Below, one piece after another: positions 24,971 through 33,224 of a stretch of 64,000 nt of DNA. A program made the translations under genes and the position numbers. Within the stretch, counting starts at the first letter, position 1. The number at the start of each line of letters is the position of its first letter. Source of the stretch: Streptomyces parvus (GTDB taxonomy: Bacteria; Actinomycetota; Actinomycetes; Streptomycetales; Streptomycetaceae); contig NZ_CP135079.1 in the NCBI RefSeq assembly GCF_032121415.1, forward strand, positions 4,216,001 to 4,280,000. The letters are read 5' to 3'. The notes below the pieces were generated by a model. That model had not been told where the DNA came from. It saw nothing but the letters and a program-made list of their open reading frames with translations, and did no database searches.

Positions 24971-26596
24971 ATGGCGAAGATTCTGAAGTTCGACGAGGAC
25001 GCCCGTCGCGCCCTTGAGCGCGGCGTCAACAAGCTTGCCGACACGGTCAAGGTGACGATCGGCCCCAAGGGCCGCAACGTCGTCATCGACAAGAAGTTCG
25101 GTGCCCCCACCATCACCAACGACGGTGTCACCATCGCGCGCGAGGTCGAGCTCGACGACCCGTACGAGAACCTCGGTGCCCAGCTCGTCAAGGAGGTGGC
25201 GACCAAGACCAACGACGTAGCGGGTGACGGCACCACCACCGCGACCGTCCTGGCCCAGGCGCTCGTCCGCGAGGGTCTGCGCAACGTCGCCGCCGGCGCC
25301 TCCCCGGCCGCCCTGAAGAAGGGCATCGACGCCGCCGTCAAGGCCGTCTCCGAGGAGCTCCTCGCGACCGCCCGCCCGATCGACGACAAGGCCGACATCG
25401 CCGCCGTCGCCGCGCTCTCCGCGCAGGACCCGCAGGTCGGCGAGCTCATCGCGGACGCGATGGACAAGGTCGGCAAGGACGGTGTCATCACCGTCGAGGA
25501 GTCCAACACCTTCGGTCTGGACCTGGAGTTCACCGAGGGCATGGCCTTCGACAAGGGCTACCTGTCCCCGTACATGGTGACCGACCAGGAGCGTATGGAG
25601 GCCGTCCTCGACGACCCGTACATCCTGATCCACCAGGGCAAGATCGGCTCCATCCAGGAGCTGCTGCCGCTCCTGGAGAAGGTCATCCAGGCCGGTGGCT
25701 CCAAGCCGCTCCTGATCATCGCCGAGGACGTCGAGGGCGAGGCGCTCTCCACCCTCGTCGTCAACAAGATCCGCGGCACCTTCAACGCCGTCGCGGTGAA
25801 GGCCCCGGGCTTCGGCGACCGCCGCAAGGCCATGCTCGGCGACATCGCCACCCTCACCGGTGCGACCGTCATCGCCGAGGAGGTCGGCCTCAAGCTCGAC
25901 CAGGCCGGTCTGGACGTGCTCGGCACCGCCCGCCGCGTCACCGTCTCCAAGGACGACACGACCATCGTCGACGGCGGTGGCAACACCGAGGACGTCAAGG
26001 GCCGCGTCAACCAGATCAAGGCCGAGATCGAGTCCACGGACTCCGACTGGGACCGCGAGAAGCTCCAGGAGCGCCTCGCGAAGCTGGCCGGCGGCGTGTG
26101 CGTCATCCGTGTCGGCGCCGCCACCGAGGTGGAGCTGAAGGAGAAGAAGCACCGTCTCGAGGACGCCATCTCCGCCACCCGCGCCGCGGTCGAGGAGGGC
26201 ATCGTCTCCGGCGGTGGCTCCTCCCTCGTCCACGCCGTGAAGGTCCTGGAGGGCAACCTCGGCAAGACCGGCGACGAGGCCACCGGTGTCGCGGTCGTCC
26301 GCCGCGCCGCCGTCGAGCCGCTGCGCTGGATCGCCGAGAACGCCGGCCTGGAGGGTTACGTCATCACCTCCAAGGTCGCCGACCTCGACAAGGGCCAGGG
26401 CTTCAACGCCGCCACCGGCGAGTACGGCGACCTGGTCAAGGCCGGCGTCATCGACCCGGTCAAGGTCACCCGCTCCGCCCTGGAGAACGCCGCGTCCATC
26501 GCGTCGCTGCTGCTCACGACCGAGACCCTGGTCGTCGAGAAGCCGGCCGAGGAAGAGGCCGACGCCGGCCACGGCGGCCACGGCCACTCCCACTAG
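24971..26596 (+). CDS. groEL1: Chaperonin GroEL1 (His-tailed paralogue)
   Basis: 541 residues. Full chaperonin: KILKFDEDARRALERGVNKLADTV, ATPase loop VAGDGTTTATVLAQALVREG, and a C-terminal GHGGHGHSH instead of the Gly-Met repeats of GroEL2. In actinobacteria the copy that sits with groES usually has this His-rich tail and a more specialised role, while an unlinked groEL2 is the housekeeping chaperonin; groEL2 is not in this window. Co-transcribed with groES under HrcA control. Confidence 0.95.
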   Translation: MAKILKFDEDARRALERGVNKLADTVKVTIGPKGRNVVIDKKFGAPTITNDGVTIAREVELDDPYENLGAQLVKEVATKTNDVAGDGTTTATVLAQALVREGLRNVAAGASPAALKKGIDAAVKAVSEELLATARPIDDKADIAAVAALSAQDPQVGELIADAMDKVGKDGVITVEESNTFGLDLEFTEGMAFDKGYLSPYMVTDQERMEAVLDDPYILIHQGKIGSIQELLPLLEKVIQAGGSKPLLIIAEDVEGEALSTLVVNKIRGTFNAVAVKAPGFGDRRKAMLGDIATLTGATVIAEEVGLKLDQAGLDVLGTARRVTVSKDDTTIVDGGGNTEDVKGRVNQIKAEIESTDSDWDREKLQERLAKLAGGVCVIRVGAATEVELKEKKHRLEDAISATRAAVEEGIVSGGGSSLVHAVKVLEGNLGKTGDEATGVAVVRRAAVEPLRWIAENAGLEGYVITSKVADLDKGQGFNAATGEYGDLVKAGVIDPVKVTRSALENAASIASLLLTTETLVVEKPAEEEADAGHGGHGHSH

Positions 26597-26624
26597 TACC
26601 GCCCGTACCGCTTCCGGTACGCCT

Positions 26625-26661
26625 GAGGCCCGGTGCCCCCGTCGCGGGGGCACCGGGCCTC
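26625..26661 (+). terminator. Terminator of the groES-groEL operon
   Basis: Perfect 16-bp stem (26625-26640 with 26646-26661) with a 5-nt loop, 28 bp after the groEL stop. Confidence 0.85.
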
Positions 26662-26682
26662 GGTGCGTTCCGGGCGCCGCTT

Positions 26683-27738
26683 CTACGCCGAGCGGGCCAG
26701 GTCCTGCGGTGTCACCGGGTCCGCGAACGGCAGCCCGCTCGCGTACCGCGCCACCTCGTCCAGCGCGAAGTCCGCCAGCCGGTGGATCTCCTCGCCCAGC
26801 GAACCCGCCACATGCGGGGTGAGCAGCACGTTCGGCAGGTCGTACAGCGGCGAACCCGCCGGCGGCACCTCCGGCTCCGTCACGTCCAGAACCGCGTTCA
26901 GCCGCCCCGACACCAGCTCCGGCAGCAGCGCGTCGCCGTCGATCAGCGAACCCCGCGAGGTGTTGATCAGCGTCGCCCCGTCCGCCATCGCCGCGAGCTG
27001 CGCGGCGCCGATCAGATGCCGGGTCGCGGGCAGTTCGGGCGCGTGGACGGAGACGATCCGGCTGCGGGCGCACAGCTCCGCAAGACCCGCCTTCTCCGCG
27101 CCCAGCCGGGCAGCCGCCTCCCCGTCCACGTACGGGTCGAAGAGCAGCACGTCCAGATCGAACGGGCGCAGCAGCTCGATCACCCGGCGGCCGATCCGCG
27201 AAGCGCCCACGATGCCCACGGCGTGCCGGTAGTTCCCGTGCCCCGTCAGCTCGGCGCGCCAGTCGTGCGGGGCGCGCAGCTCCCGGTAGCGGTGGGCGGC
27301 GGGCAGTACGTTCTTGCCCGCGAGGAGGATCGCGGCCAGCGTGTACTCGGCGACCGGCACCGCGTTCGCCCCGGCCGCCGACGTGACCTGGATGCCGCGC
27401 TCCCAACAGGCCGGGGTGATGTGGTGCTTGACGCTCCCGGCCGCGTGGACCACGGCCCGCAGCCGGGGCGCGGCGGCGAGGACGTCGGCGGTGAGCGGGG
27501 GAGCGCCCCAGCAGGTGATGAGCAGCTCCGCCCCGGCGAGCGCCCGGGCCACCTCGGGCGTCGGGTCGGTCAGCCGGTGGGCGACCAGGGCGGGGTCGGT
27601 GTCCACGAGCGCGGTGAGGCGTGCCCGCTGCCGCGCGCCGAAGAGCTGCTCGGCGATGCCGGGGCCCATGGCCAGGAGAGCGGTGGGGGCGGTGGCGTGG
27701 GTGCCCCCGGTCGCCGAGTGGCGTTCGCCGGTGGTCAT
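26683..27738 (-). CDS. D-isomer-specific 2-hydroxyacid dehydrogenase
   Basis: 351 residues. NAD-binding loop VGIVGASRIGRRVIELL (GxSxxG rather than the usual GxGxxG), then catalytic Arg in INTSRGSLID, Glu in DVTEPEVPP and His in LTPHVAGSLG, so the reduction triad is complete. Substrate unknown; related to glyoxylate and hydroxypyruvate reductases. GGAGGAA lies just upstream of the ATG at 27738. The SDR gene upstream is on the same strand, 46 bp away, so they may form an operon. Confidence 0.88.
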   Translation of the reverse strand: MTTGERHSATGGTHATAPTALLAMGPGIAEQLFGARQRARLTALVDTDPALVAHRLTDPTPEVARALAGAELLITCWGAPPLTADVLAAAPRLRAVVHAAGSVKHHITPACWERGIQVTSAAGANAVPVAEYTLAAILLAGKNVLPAAHRYRELRAPHDWRAELTGHGNYRHAVGIVGASRIGRRVIELLRPFDLDVLLFDPYVDGEAAARLGAEKAGLAELCARSRIVSVHAPELPATRHLIGAAQLAAMADGATLINTSRGSLIDGDALLPELVSGRLNAVLDVTEPEVPPAGSPLYDLPNVLLTPHVAGSLGEEIHRLADFALDEVARYASGLPFADPVTPQDLARSA

Positions 27739-27784
27739 GTGACGTTCCTCCGCGGTCGTGTGACGCTTCCTGCGGCCAGGCCGC

Positions 27785-28558
27785 CTACTGCGGACCGTAC
27801 GTGCGCCCCGTCCGCGAGGTGACCCCGCCGAGCAGCCCCCGCGGGGCGACCTTGACCAGCCCCATCAGCGCCTTGTAGCGCGGGTCCGGGACCGACACCG
27901 TCTTCCCCCGGGACAGATCCGCCAGCGCGGAGGCCACCAGCTTGTCCGCGTCGAGCCACATCCAGTTCGGGATGTTGTCCGTGCCCATCCCGGCCCGCTC
28001 GTGGAACTCCGTCCGCACGAACCCGGGGCACAGCGCCATCAGCCGCACCCCCGACCCGGCCAGGTCCCGTGCCGCGCCCTGGGTGAACTGCACGACCCAG
28101 GACTTCGACGCCCCGTACGTACCGCGCGGCACGAACGCCGCGACGGACGCCACGTTGACGACTCCGCCCCGGCCCCGCTCCCGCATCCCGGCGACCGCCG
28201 CCGAGGTCAGCCGCAGGACCGCCTCGCAGTGCACCTTCAGCATCGTCAGCTCATCGGCCATGGACACCTCCAGAAAGCGCCCCTTGTTGCCGAACCCGGC
28301 GTTGTTGACCAGCAGATCGATGGAGTGCCTGCGGTCCGCGAGCCGCTTCTCGACCGCCTCGATACCGCCGTCCGTGGACAGGTCGGCGCTGAGCACCTCG
28401 GCCTCGATGCCGTGCCGGTCGTGCAGTTCCGTGGCGTGTTCGCGCAGCCGTGCGGTGTCCCGCGCCACCAGCACGAGGTTGTGCCCCTGGGCCGCGAGCC
28501 GCCGCGCGAACGCGGCCCCGATACCCGCCGTCGCGCCTGTGATCAGTGCAGTCGTCAT
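27785..28558 (-). CDS. Short-chain dehydrogenase/reductase
   Basis: 257 residues. Classical SDR: TALITGATAGIGAAFARRLAAQG (TGxxxGIG), NNAGFG, catalytic Ser in NVASVAAFV and YxxxK in TYGASKSW. NADP preference is suggested by LVARD following strand 2. The C-terminus is long for SDRs and basic. ATG 28558 fits the family start although no strong Shine-Dalgarno is visible. Substrate unknown. Confidence 0.88.
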   Translation of the reverse strand: MTTALITGATAGIGAAFARRLAAQGHNLVLVARDTARLREHATELHDRHGIEAEVLSADLSTDGGIEAVEKRLADRRHSIDLLVNNAGFGNKGRFLEVSMADELTMLKVHCEAVLRLTSAAVAGMRERGRGGVVNVASVAAFVPRGTYGASKSWVVQFTQGAARDLAGSGVRLMALCPGFVRTEFHERAGMGTDNIPNWMWLDADKLVASALADLSRGKTVSVPDPRYKALMGLVKVAPRGLLGGVTSRTGRTYGPQ

Positions 28559-28912
28559 ACGCGGCACGTTAGTGCCCCGCACGGTCCGGGACCTCACCCG
28601 CCCGCTGCCCCCTCCACCACCACGGACGGGCCCCTCATCCCGTCGTCCTCGCGGGACACCAGATGACAGTGGTACATGTACGGGGCATCCGGGTCGGAGC
28701 GCTACCCGCCCGCATCCGCAGACCGAAGACGCGCGTGCCGTCCTTGTCCACCGTCGGGGGCGCGGGCGGCGGTCCGGGATGTGACGACAGGCCCTGGTCC
28801 TCTCCATGCTCATCAGCATTCCGAGCCGACCGGCCCCCGGGCATGGGGCGGAGCCCTGAACCGTCCCCGACCAGGCCCCTGCCGCCCGACCGGGGAGATC
28901 CCTCGGTACGGG
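28559..28912. other. Region between SDR and PQQ-propeller genes
   Basis: 354 bp with no intact gene. It holds the multicopper oxidase relic at about 28594-28810; the remaining 100 bp show nothing recognisable. Confidence 0.7.
28594..28810 (-). pseudogene. Multicopper oxidase relic (internal deletion and frameshift)
   Basis: Reading the minus strand to the TGA at 28594-28596 gives DAPYMYHCHLVSREDDGM, which matches the C-terminal copper motif of multicopper oxidases (YHCHxxxHEDxGMM), then GP and a short Gly tail. The same frame meets a TAG about 18 codons upstream. In another frame just upstream, VDKDGTRVFGLRMRAG resembles the start of the first cupredoxin domain. So N- and C-terminal scraps are joined with some 400 codons lost. 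The C-terminal match is clear; the N-terminal match is an inference. Confidence 0.6.
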
Positions 28913-30502
28913 TCAGGGTGAGGCGGCGAAGGACAGCATGCGGGCCTCACGCACGGGCTTGTGGTTCTCGTCCCCGCTCATGTGCGTCGACGTCAGGACC
29001 AGCCGTCCGTCGACGTAGGCCGTGTGCCCCGTGAACATCTCGTACTCCCACGCTGCGGTCGCCGCCGGGTGCTTCACGATCTCGGTCTCCGTACCGGCGC
29101 CGCGCGGGCCCATGAGGAAGGTCCGGCCGGGGGTCCTCGCGCCGGCCGCCTCGTAGACGCGCATCGACCTGCCGCCCTCCGCGCGCAGCGCGTACAGGAT
29201 GCGCATCTCGTCGGACTTGATGCCCCACAGGAACTTCCCGGTCTTCACGTCGTACGCGCCGACCTGGTTCTGGCCGCCCAGCATGATGAGGCCCTTGTCG
29301 ACCGCGGCGCCCCGGCAGGGCTGGATGTCATCGCCGCCCCCGCTTCCGGCACAGTGCTCGAACCCCTTGTCCCGGGCGTCGAAGGTGACCCGGTGCCTGC
29401 CTCCCGGATCCAGGACCGTGATCCGCCAGTCGCTGGCGGTGTCCTCGTTGTTGTAGACGGTGAAGACGACCGGGTCCATGGAGATCAGGGCGCCGAAGCT
29501 CCAGCCGGTCTTCGTCCGGTAGCGCCACAGGAGCTTGCCGGTCCGGGGGTCGAACTCGCGCAGCTGGCCGTAGTTCTTGCTCCGGTCCATGGAGACCGTG
29601 CAGTCGGAACTCACCAGCAGCCGGGCGGCGCCGCCCGCCACACCGGTGGGAAAGCACGCCCCCTTCTTCTCCGAGGGAATCTCATGGAGCGTGCTCCCGT
29701 CGTCCACCCGGTAGGTGACGGCCCGTTGGCCCCGGGCGACGGAGAGGACGTCGCCGCTGATGGCGCTGTGGACGATGAACGTGCTGTCCTCGTCACCGGG
29801 CTCGTCGAGCTTCTTCTGCCACCCCTGCTTCCCGGTCTTCAGATCGATCATCTGCATCTGGTCGCAGCGATTGCCCCGCTCGTTGTCGGGCCTCTCATGA
29901 CGGAAGACCACGACCTTGCCGTCGGGCGTGGGGTTGGCCGGTGTCTCGCACACGGCGGAGGGGAGCGTCACGCTCCAGACCTCGGCACCGTCCGAGAGCC
30001 GGTAGGCCGTCACCTTCCGGTACAGGGCCTGGACGGCGGTGTCGCCGACGATCCACAGGTCGTGGACCGGGTTGATCTGCTTGGGTATATCGGTCTTGTC
30101 GTCGGCGATCCACGCCGACGCCTCGCCCGGCTTCCGCGCGGCCGCGACCTCCTTCGTCGTCGGAATGCGGCTCAGCTTCTGGGCGCCGGCCGCGGGCGTA
30201 CGGGACGGGGACGCCGAACCGGAAGGGCCGGGCGACTTCTTCGCCACCGGCTTCGCGGGCTCGTCCCGTCCCCGGTCGGTGAGGCCGTACACCCCGCCCG
30301 CCACGATGACGAGCGCCAGTGCGACGACCGCGGCGACGACCGGCCCCCGGCCGAAGCGGCGGCGCGGGGGCGGCGGGGGCGGCGGCCCGAATCCCTGCGT
30401 CCCGGACTCCCGCTGCGCGCCGCCCCCGGAGGCGTACGGGTTACCGGGAACGGGCTGCTGCGGCGGGCCCGGGGTGTACCAGGGCTGCTGCGGATCGGGC
30501 AT
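28913..30502 (-). CDS. Membrane-anchored PQQ-like beta-propeller protein
   Basis: 529 residues. Pro/Gln/Gly-rich cytoplasmic N-terminus (about 1-50, ending PPPPPPPRRR), one transmembrane helix at about 53-75 (VVAAVVALALVIVAGGVYGL), a Ser/Pro/Lys linker, then about 400 extracellular residues with repeated propeller blades (VTAYRLSDGAEVWSV, MIDLKTGKQGWQKKL, REFDPRTGKLLWRYRT, AYDVKTGKFLWGI). Blades of this type bind PQQ in dehydrogenases, but without a recognisable active site they more likely serve as a scaffold or sensor. Adjacent minus-strand genes are not obviously related. Confidence 0.85.
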   Translation of the reverse strand: MPDPQQPWYTPGPPQQPVPGNPYASGGGAQRESGTQGFGPPPPPPPRRRFGRGPVVAAVVALALVIVAGGVYGLTDRGRDEPAKPVAKKSPGPSGSASPSRTPAAGAQKLSRIPTTKEVAAARKPGEASAWIADDKTDIPKQINPVHDLWIVGDTAVQALYRKVTAYRLSDGAEVWSVTLPSAVCETPANPTPDGKVVVFRHERPDNERGNRCDQMQMIDLKTGKQGWQKKLDEPGDEDSTFIVHSAISGDVLSVARGQRAVTYRVDDGSTLHEIPSEKKGACFPTGVAGGAARLLVSSDCTVSMDRSKNYGQLREFDPRTGKLLWRYRTKTGWSFGALISMDPVVFTVYNNEDTASDWRITVLDPGGRHRVTFDARDKGFEHCAGSGGGDDIQPCRGAAVDKGLIMLGGQNQVGAYDVKTGKFLWGIKSDEMRILYALRAEGGRSMRVYEAAGARTPGRTFLMGPRGAGTETEIVKHPAATAAWEYEMFTGHTAYVDGRLVLTSTHMSGDENHKPVREARMLSFAASP

Positions 30503-30683
30503 GGTCTTCCCCTCAGGACGTGCCGCTCGGCTCGACGTCTGATGCTCGGGCGCGGGTCACTGGTGGTGGACGCGCGCCCGGCCGATCCAGTTCCCCCGTC
30601 ACCGGCCCGGAAGCGGGCCGAGGGTGACGCCGCGTCACCGGCCGGGCACCGCCGACCTCGTGAGGGACCGTTCCGCCCGGCGC

Positions 30684-31352
30684 TCAGCTCTGCTGTGCCG
30701 CGTACTCCCGGGCCTTGCGCAGCGCCTCGGGGTGCAGTGCCTCCCCGGCGGCCAGCAGCGAGGGCAGCAGGGTGCGTTCGGTCGTCGACGCCCGGAACTG
30801 CAGGGCGGCGGTGATCTCGTGGTCCGGCCGGTGCACGATCTCGATGGGGTCCCCGGCGCGGACCGTGCCCGGTTCGATCACCCGCAGATACGCACCGGTC
30901 ACGCCCTGCTCGGTGAACCGCTTGACCCACCCCCTCTCCTGGACATGCTCGGCGAAGGTCCGGCACGGGATCCGCCCCGAGGTCACCTCCAGCACCAGGT
31001 CCGCCCCCACCCGCCAGCGCTCGCCGATCAGCGCGCCGCTGACGTCGAGACCCCGGGTCGTGAAGTTCTCGCCGAACACCCCGTTGGCCAGCTTCCGCCC
31101 GCCCAGCTTCCGCTCCCAGTCGTCCAGCTCTTCGCGGGCGAAGGCGTACACCGCCTGGTCGCTGCCGCCGTGATGGCGCAGATCGCACACCGCGTCCCCG
31201 GACAGCCCGCTGCCGCCCACGCCCTTGGGGCCGGGGTCGCGCACCTCCACGGGACCCTCCACCGGGCGCTTGTCGATCCCGGAGAGGCCGTTCGGGCCGT
31301 CGGTCCGGGCGTTGGGGCGGAGGCGGCCGATGTTCACGGTGAGCAGCTTCAT
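30684..31352 (-). CDS. MOSC domain protein (molybdenum cofactor sulfurase-like)
   Basis: 222 residues. VCDLRHHGGSDQAVYAFAREELDDWE, then NGVFGENFTTRGLDVSGALIGERWRVG and the Cys of RIPCRTFAEHM-like RIPCRTFAEHV, all standard for YiiM-type MOSC proteins, which bind molybdenum cofactor and take part in sulfur transfer or N-hydroxylated compound reduction. ATG 31352 has no visible Shine-Dalgarno. Divergent from a LysR regulator, which may control it (inference). Confidence 0.87.
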   Translation of the reverse strand: MKLLTVNIGRLRPNARTDGPNGLSGIDKRPVEGPVEVRDPGPKGVGGSGLSGDAVCDLRHHGGSDQAVYAFAREELDDWERKLGGRKLANGVFGENFTTRGLDVSGALIGERWRVGADLVLEVTSGRIPCRTFAEHVQERGWVKRFTEQGVTGAYLRVIEPGTVRAGDPIEIVHRPDHEITAALQFRASTTERTLLPSLLAAGEALHPEALRKAREYAAQQS

Positions 31353-31396
31353 GCCGTTACGCTAACCGCCCCCGGCCCAAAGGAGGGAGTCATTAA

Positions 31397-31426
31397 TTCG
31401 CCCTTCCTCCAAGAGCTCCTTATGAT
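31397..31426 (+). promoter_or_regulatory. Candidate promoter of the LysR gene
   Basis: TTCGCC at 31397-31402, 18-bp spacer, TATGAT at 31421-31426, which ends 6 nt before the GTG, suggesting a leaderless message. The neighbouring CATTAATTC (31391-31399) is the only AT-rich stretch and a possible LysR contact. Confidence 0.4.
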
Positions 31427-31432
31427 GGAGCG

Positions 31433-32323
31433 GTGATCGAAGCTCGCCACCTCCGTGTCCTGCGCGCCGTGTCCACCACCGGCTCGTTCTCCGCCGCCGC
31501 CCGCGAGCTGGGCTGCACGCAGCCCGCCGTCAGCCAGCAGATGAAGGCTCTGGAGGCCTCCGCCGGCACCACGCTGCTGATCCGCACCGGGCGCGAGATG
31601 CGCCTCACCCAGGCCGGTGAGGCGCTGGTGCGGCACGCCTCCGGCATCCTGGCGGGGCTCACCGCCGCCGAGGAGGAGGTCGCCGCCATCGCCGGACTGC
31701 GGGCCGGCCGGGTCCGGCTGGTCTCCTTCCCCAGCGGCAGCTCCACCCTCGTTCCGGGCGCGCTGGCGGCCCTGCGAGCCGACCACCCCGGCACCCGCGT
31801 CTCGCTGGTCGAGGCCGAGCCGCCGCGCTCGGTGGACCTGCTGCGCGAGGGCGACTGCGATATCGCGCTGGCGTTCCGTTACGGGGCGACGGGCGGCGAA
31901 TGGGACGACCTGGTGGTCCGGCCGCTGCTCACCGACCGGCTGATCGGCCTCCTCCCGGAGGGGCACCGGCTGGCGGAGGCGCCCAGCGTGTCCATCGGCG
32001 AGCTGGCCGACGAGTCCTGGATCGCGGGCTGCCCGCGCTGCCGCCGCCAGCTGGTCGAGGTCTGCGAGGAGTCCGGCTTCGCCCCGCGCATCGACTTCGC
32101 CACCGACGACTACCCGGCGGTGATGGGCCTCGTCGGGGCGGGGCTCGGTGTGGCGGTGCTGCCGGAGCTGGCCGTCGAGTCGGTCCGCCCCAAGGGGACC
32201 AGGGCGGTACCGGTCGAGCCCGCGATCGAGCGGGAGATCGTCGCGCTGACCCTGCCGGACCTGGCCCGGGTCCCGGCGGTGGCGGCCACCCTGGACCAGC
32301 TGGCGCGGACCGCCGCCCGCTGA
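31433..32323 (+). CDS. LysR family transcriptional regulator
   Basis: 296 residues. Winged HTH at 1-60 (LRVLRAVSTTGSFSAAARELGCTQPAVSQQMKALEASAG) and a periplasmic-binding-like effector domain from about 90 (VRLVSFPSGSSTLVPGALAALRADHPGTRVSLVEAEP). It starts with GTG 81 bp from the divergent MOSC gene, the common LysR layout, so MOSC is the likely target. Effector unknown. Confidence 0.9.
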   Translation: MIEARHLRVLRAVSTTGSFSAAARELGCTQPAVSQQMKALEASAGTTLLIRTGREMRLTQAGEALVRHASGILAGLTAAEEEVAAIAGLRAGRVRLVSFPSGSSTLVPGALAALRADHPGTRVSLVEAEPPRSVDLLREGDCDIALAFRYGATGGEWDDLVVRPLLTDRLIGLLPEGHRLAEAPSVSIGELADESWIAGCPRCRRQLVEVCEESGFAPRIDFATDDYPAVMGLVGAGLGVAVLPELAVESVRPKGTRAVPVEPAIEREIVALTLPDLARVPAVAATLDQLARTAAR

Positions 32324-32432
32324 GCCCGCGCGGGGCGCGACGCGCACACGGACGCCTGCCGCGGCCGGTCGCGGGCCGGATGGCTGAAGGTACTGAAGAA
32401 ACGTTTCTGCGTCGCGTTGGGGCGTACGGGTG

Positions 32433-32771
32433 TCAGGTGGTGCCGGAGCCCGGTCCGGCGGGGCCCCCGGAGGGCGCCGCGCTGATCAGCCGGGTTCTGG
32501 CCCGGCCCATCAGCTCTTCGCGCTCGTCCTCCGTCAGGCCGCCCCACACGCCGTAGGGCTCCCGTACGGCCAGGGCGTGGGCCGCGCACTCGGCCCGTAC
32601 CGGGCAGCGCATGCACACCTCCTTCGCGGAGGTCTCGCGGGCGCTCCGCGCCGCGCCGCGCTCACCCTCCGGGTGGAAGAACAGGGAGCTGTCCACGCCT
32701 CGGCAGGCGGCGAGCAGCTGCCAGTCCCACAGGTCTGCGTTGGGTCCGGGAAGGCGGGAGAAATCTGCCAT
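32433..32771 (-). CDS. whiD: WhiB-like sporulation regulator WhiD
   Basis: 112 residues, the size of S. coelicolor WhiD. Four Cys at 23, 53, 56 and 62 (AACRG, then CMRCPVRAEC) ligate a [4Fe-4S] cluster; GVWGG turn near 80 and basic GRARTR end follow. WhiD is needed for late spore maturation and acts with the principal sigma factor. It is divergent from bldM, the same order as in S. coelicolor, and in the syntenic position of mycobacterial whiB3. ATG 32771 gives the family start MADFSRLPGP. Confidence 0.92.
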   Translation of the reverse strand: MADFSRLPGPNADLWDWQLLAACRGVDSSLFFHPEGERGAARSARETSAKEVCMRCPVRAECAAHALAVREPYGVWGGLTEDEREELMGRARTRLISAAPSGGPAGPGSGTT

Positions 32772-32883
32772 TGCTTGTCCCCTCGGAGCTGTGCTGCATC
32801 GGAAGCGGCATCCTCGACCGTCTGTGATCGACGGCCTGCGGTGTTCGGACCGTCTCTGATCGGTGTGACCGAAGTCTCGACCG

Positions 32884-32908
32884 TACATCTACGGTGCTAG
32901 TAGATGTA
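32884..32908. promoter_or_regulatory. Perfect inverted repeat upstream of whiD
   Basis: TACATCTAC-GGTGCTA-GTAGATGTA: 9-bp arms, 7-bp spacer, 113 bp upstream of the whiD start. It is placed where a whiD operator would lie. I cannot match it to a known developmental regulator. Confidence 0.55.
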
Positions 32909-33000
32909 AATATGACTGATTGCGAATCTAGCCACAGACACCCTCGAAAGGGAAGAAAAGCTGCCAAATAGGGCATGCCATGGGGTGAAGATCCGGTTGA

Positions 33001-33015
33001 CGGGTGAATCACCCG
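33001..33015. promoter_or_regulatory. BldD-like palindrome
   Basis: CGGGTGA-A-TCACCCG, 7-bp perfect arms around one base. It fits the BldD pattern AGTGA-Nm-TCACC at all but the first base, and bldM is a known BldD target in Streptomyces. The CGGGTGA arm also resembles half-sites reported for BldM itself, so the bound protein is uncertain. Confidence 0.55.
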
Positions 33016-33073
33016 CGCCGTTCTCCTCCGTATTCGAGCCTTCACGTAGAGTGCCGAACCCGGTCGCGCGACC

Positions 33074-33101
33074 CGTAACTCTTTCGAGTGACCGTCGTTA
33101 A
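33074..33101 (+). promoter_or_regulatory. Sigma-BldN-type promoter of bldM
   Basis: CGTAAC at 33074-33079, 16-bp spacer, CGTTAA at 33096-33101. The sigma-BldN consensus is CGTAAC ... CGTTGA, and bldM P1 is its classical target. Leader to the ATG is about 115 nt. Confidence 0.75.
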
Positions 33102-33224
33102 AGGAACGGATGCGGTTGACGGATATCCGGCTCGGGCACATGTCCGAGGGGGTCAACCGCACAGGTGACGACTTGTATCAGCCTGGAGGCTCAAGGTGAC
33201 GCGCATCAGCTGCGGAGGACGGTC

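Larger units (their letters stand above)
32772..33224. promoter_or_regulatory. whiD-bldM divergent control region
   Basis: 453 bp without a gene and markedly more AT-rich in the middle (about 32900-32960) than its surroundings. It carries the 9-bp inverted repeat at 32884-32908, the BldD-like palindrome at 33001-33015 and the sigma-BldN-type promoter at 33074-33101, each listed separately. Confidence 0.8.

Noticed and set aside
31370..31420. GGAGGG / CCTTCCTCC repeat between MOSC and LysR genes as a LysR operator
   Set aside because: The arms do not pair well and lack a clear T-N11-A symmetry; kept only as a general promoter region.
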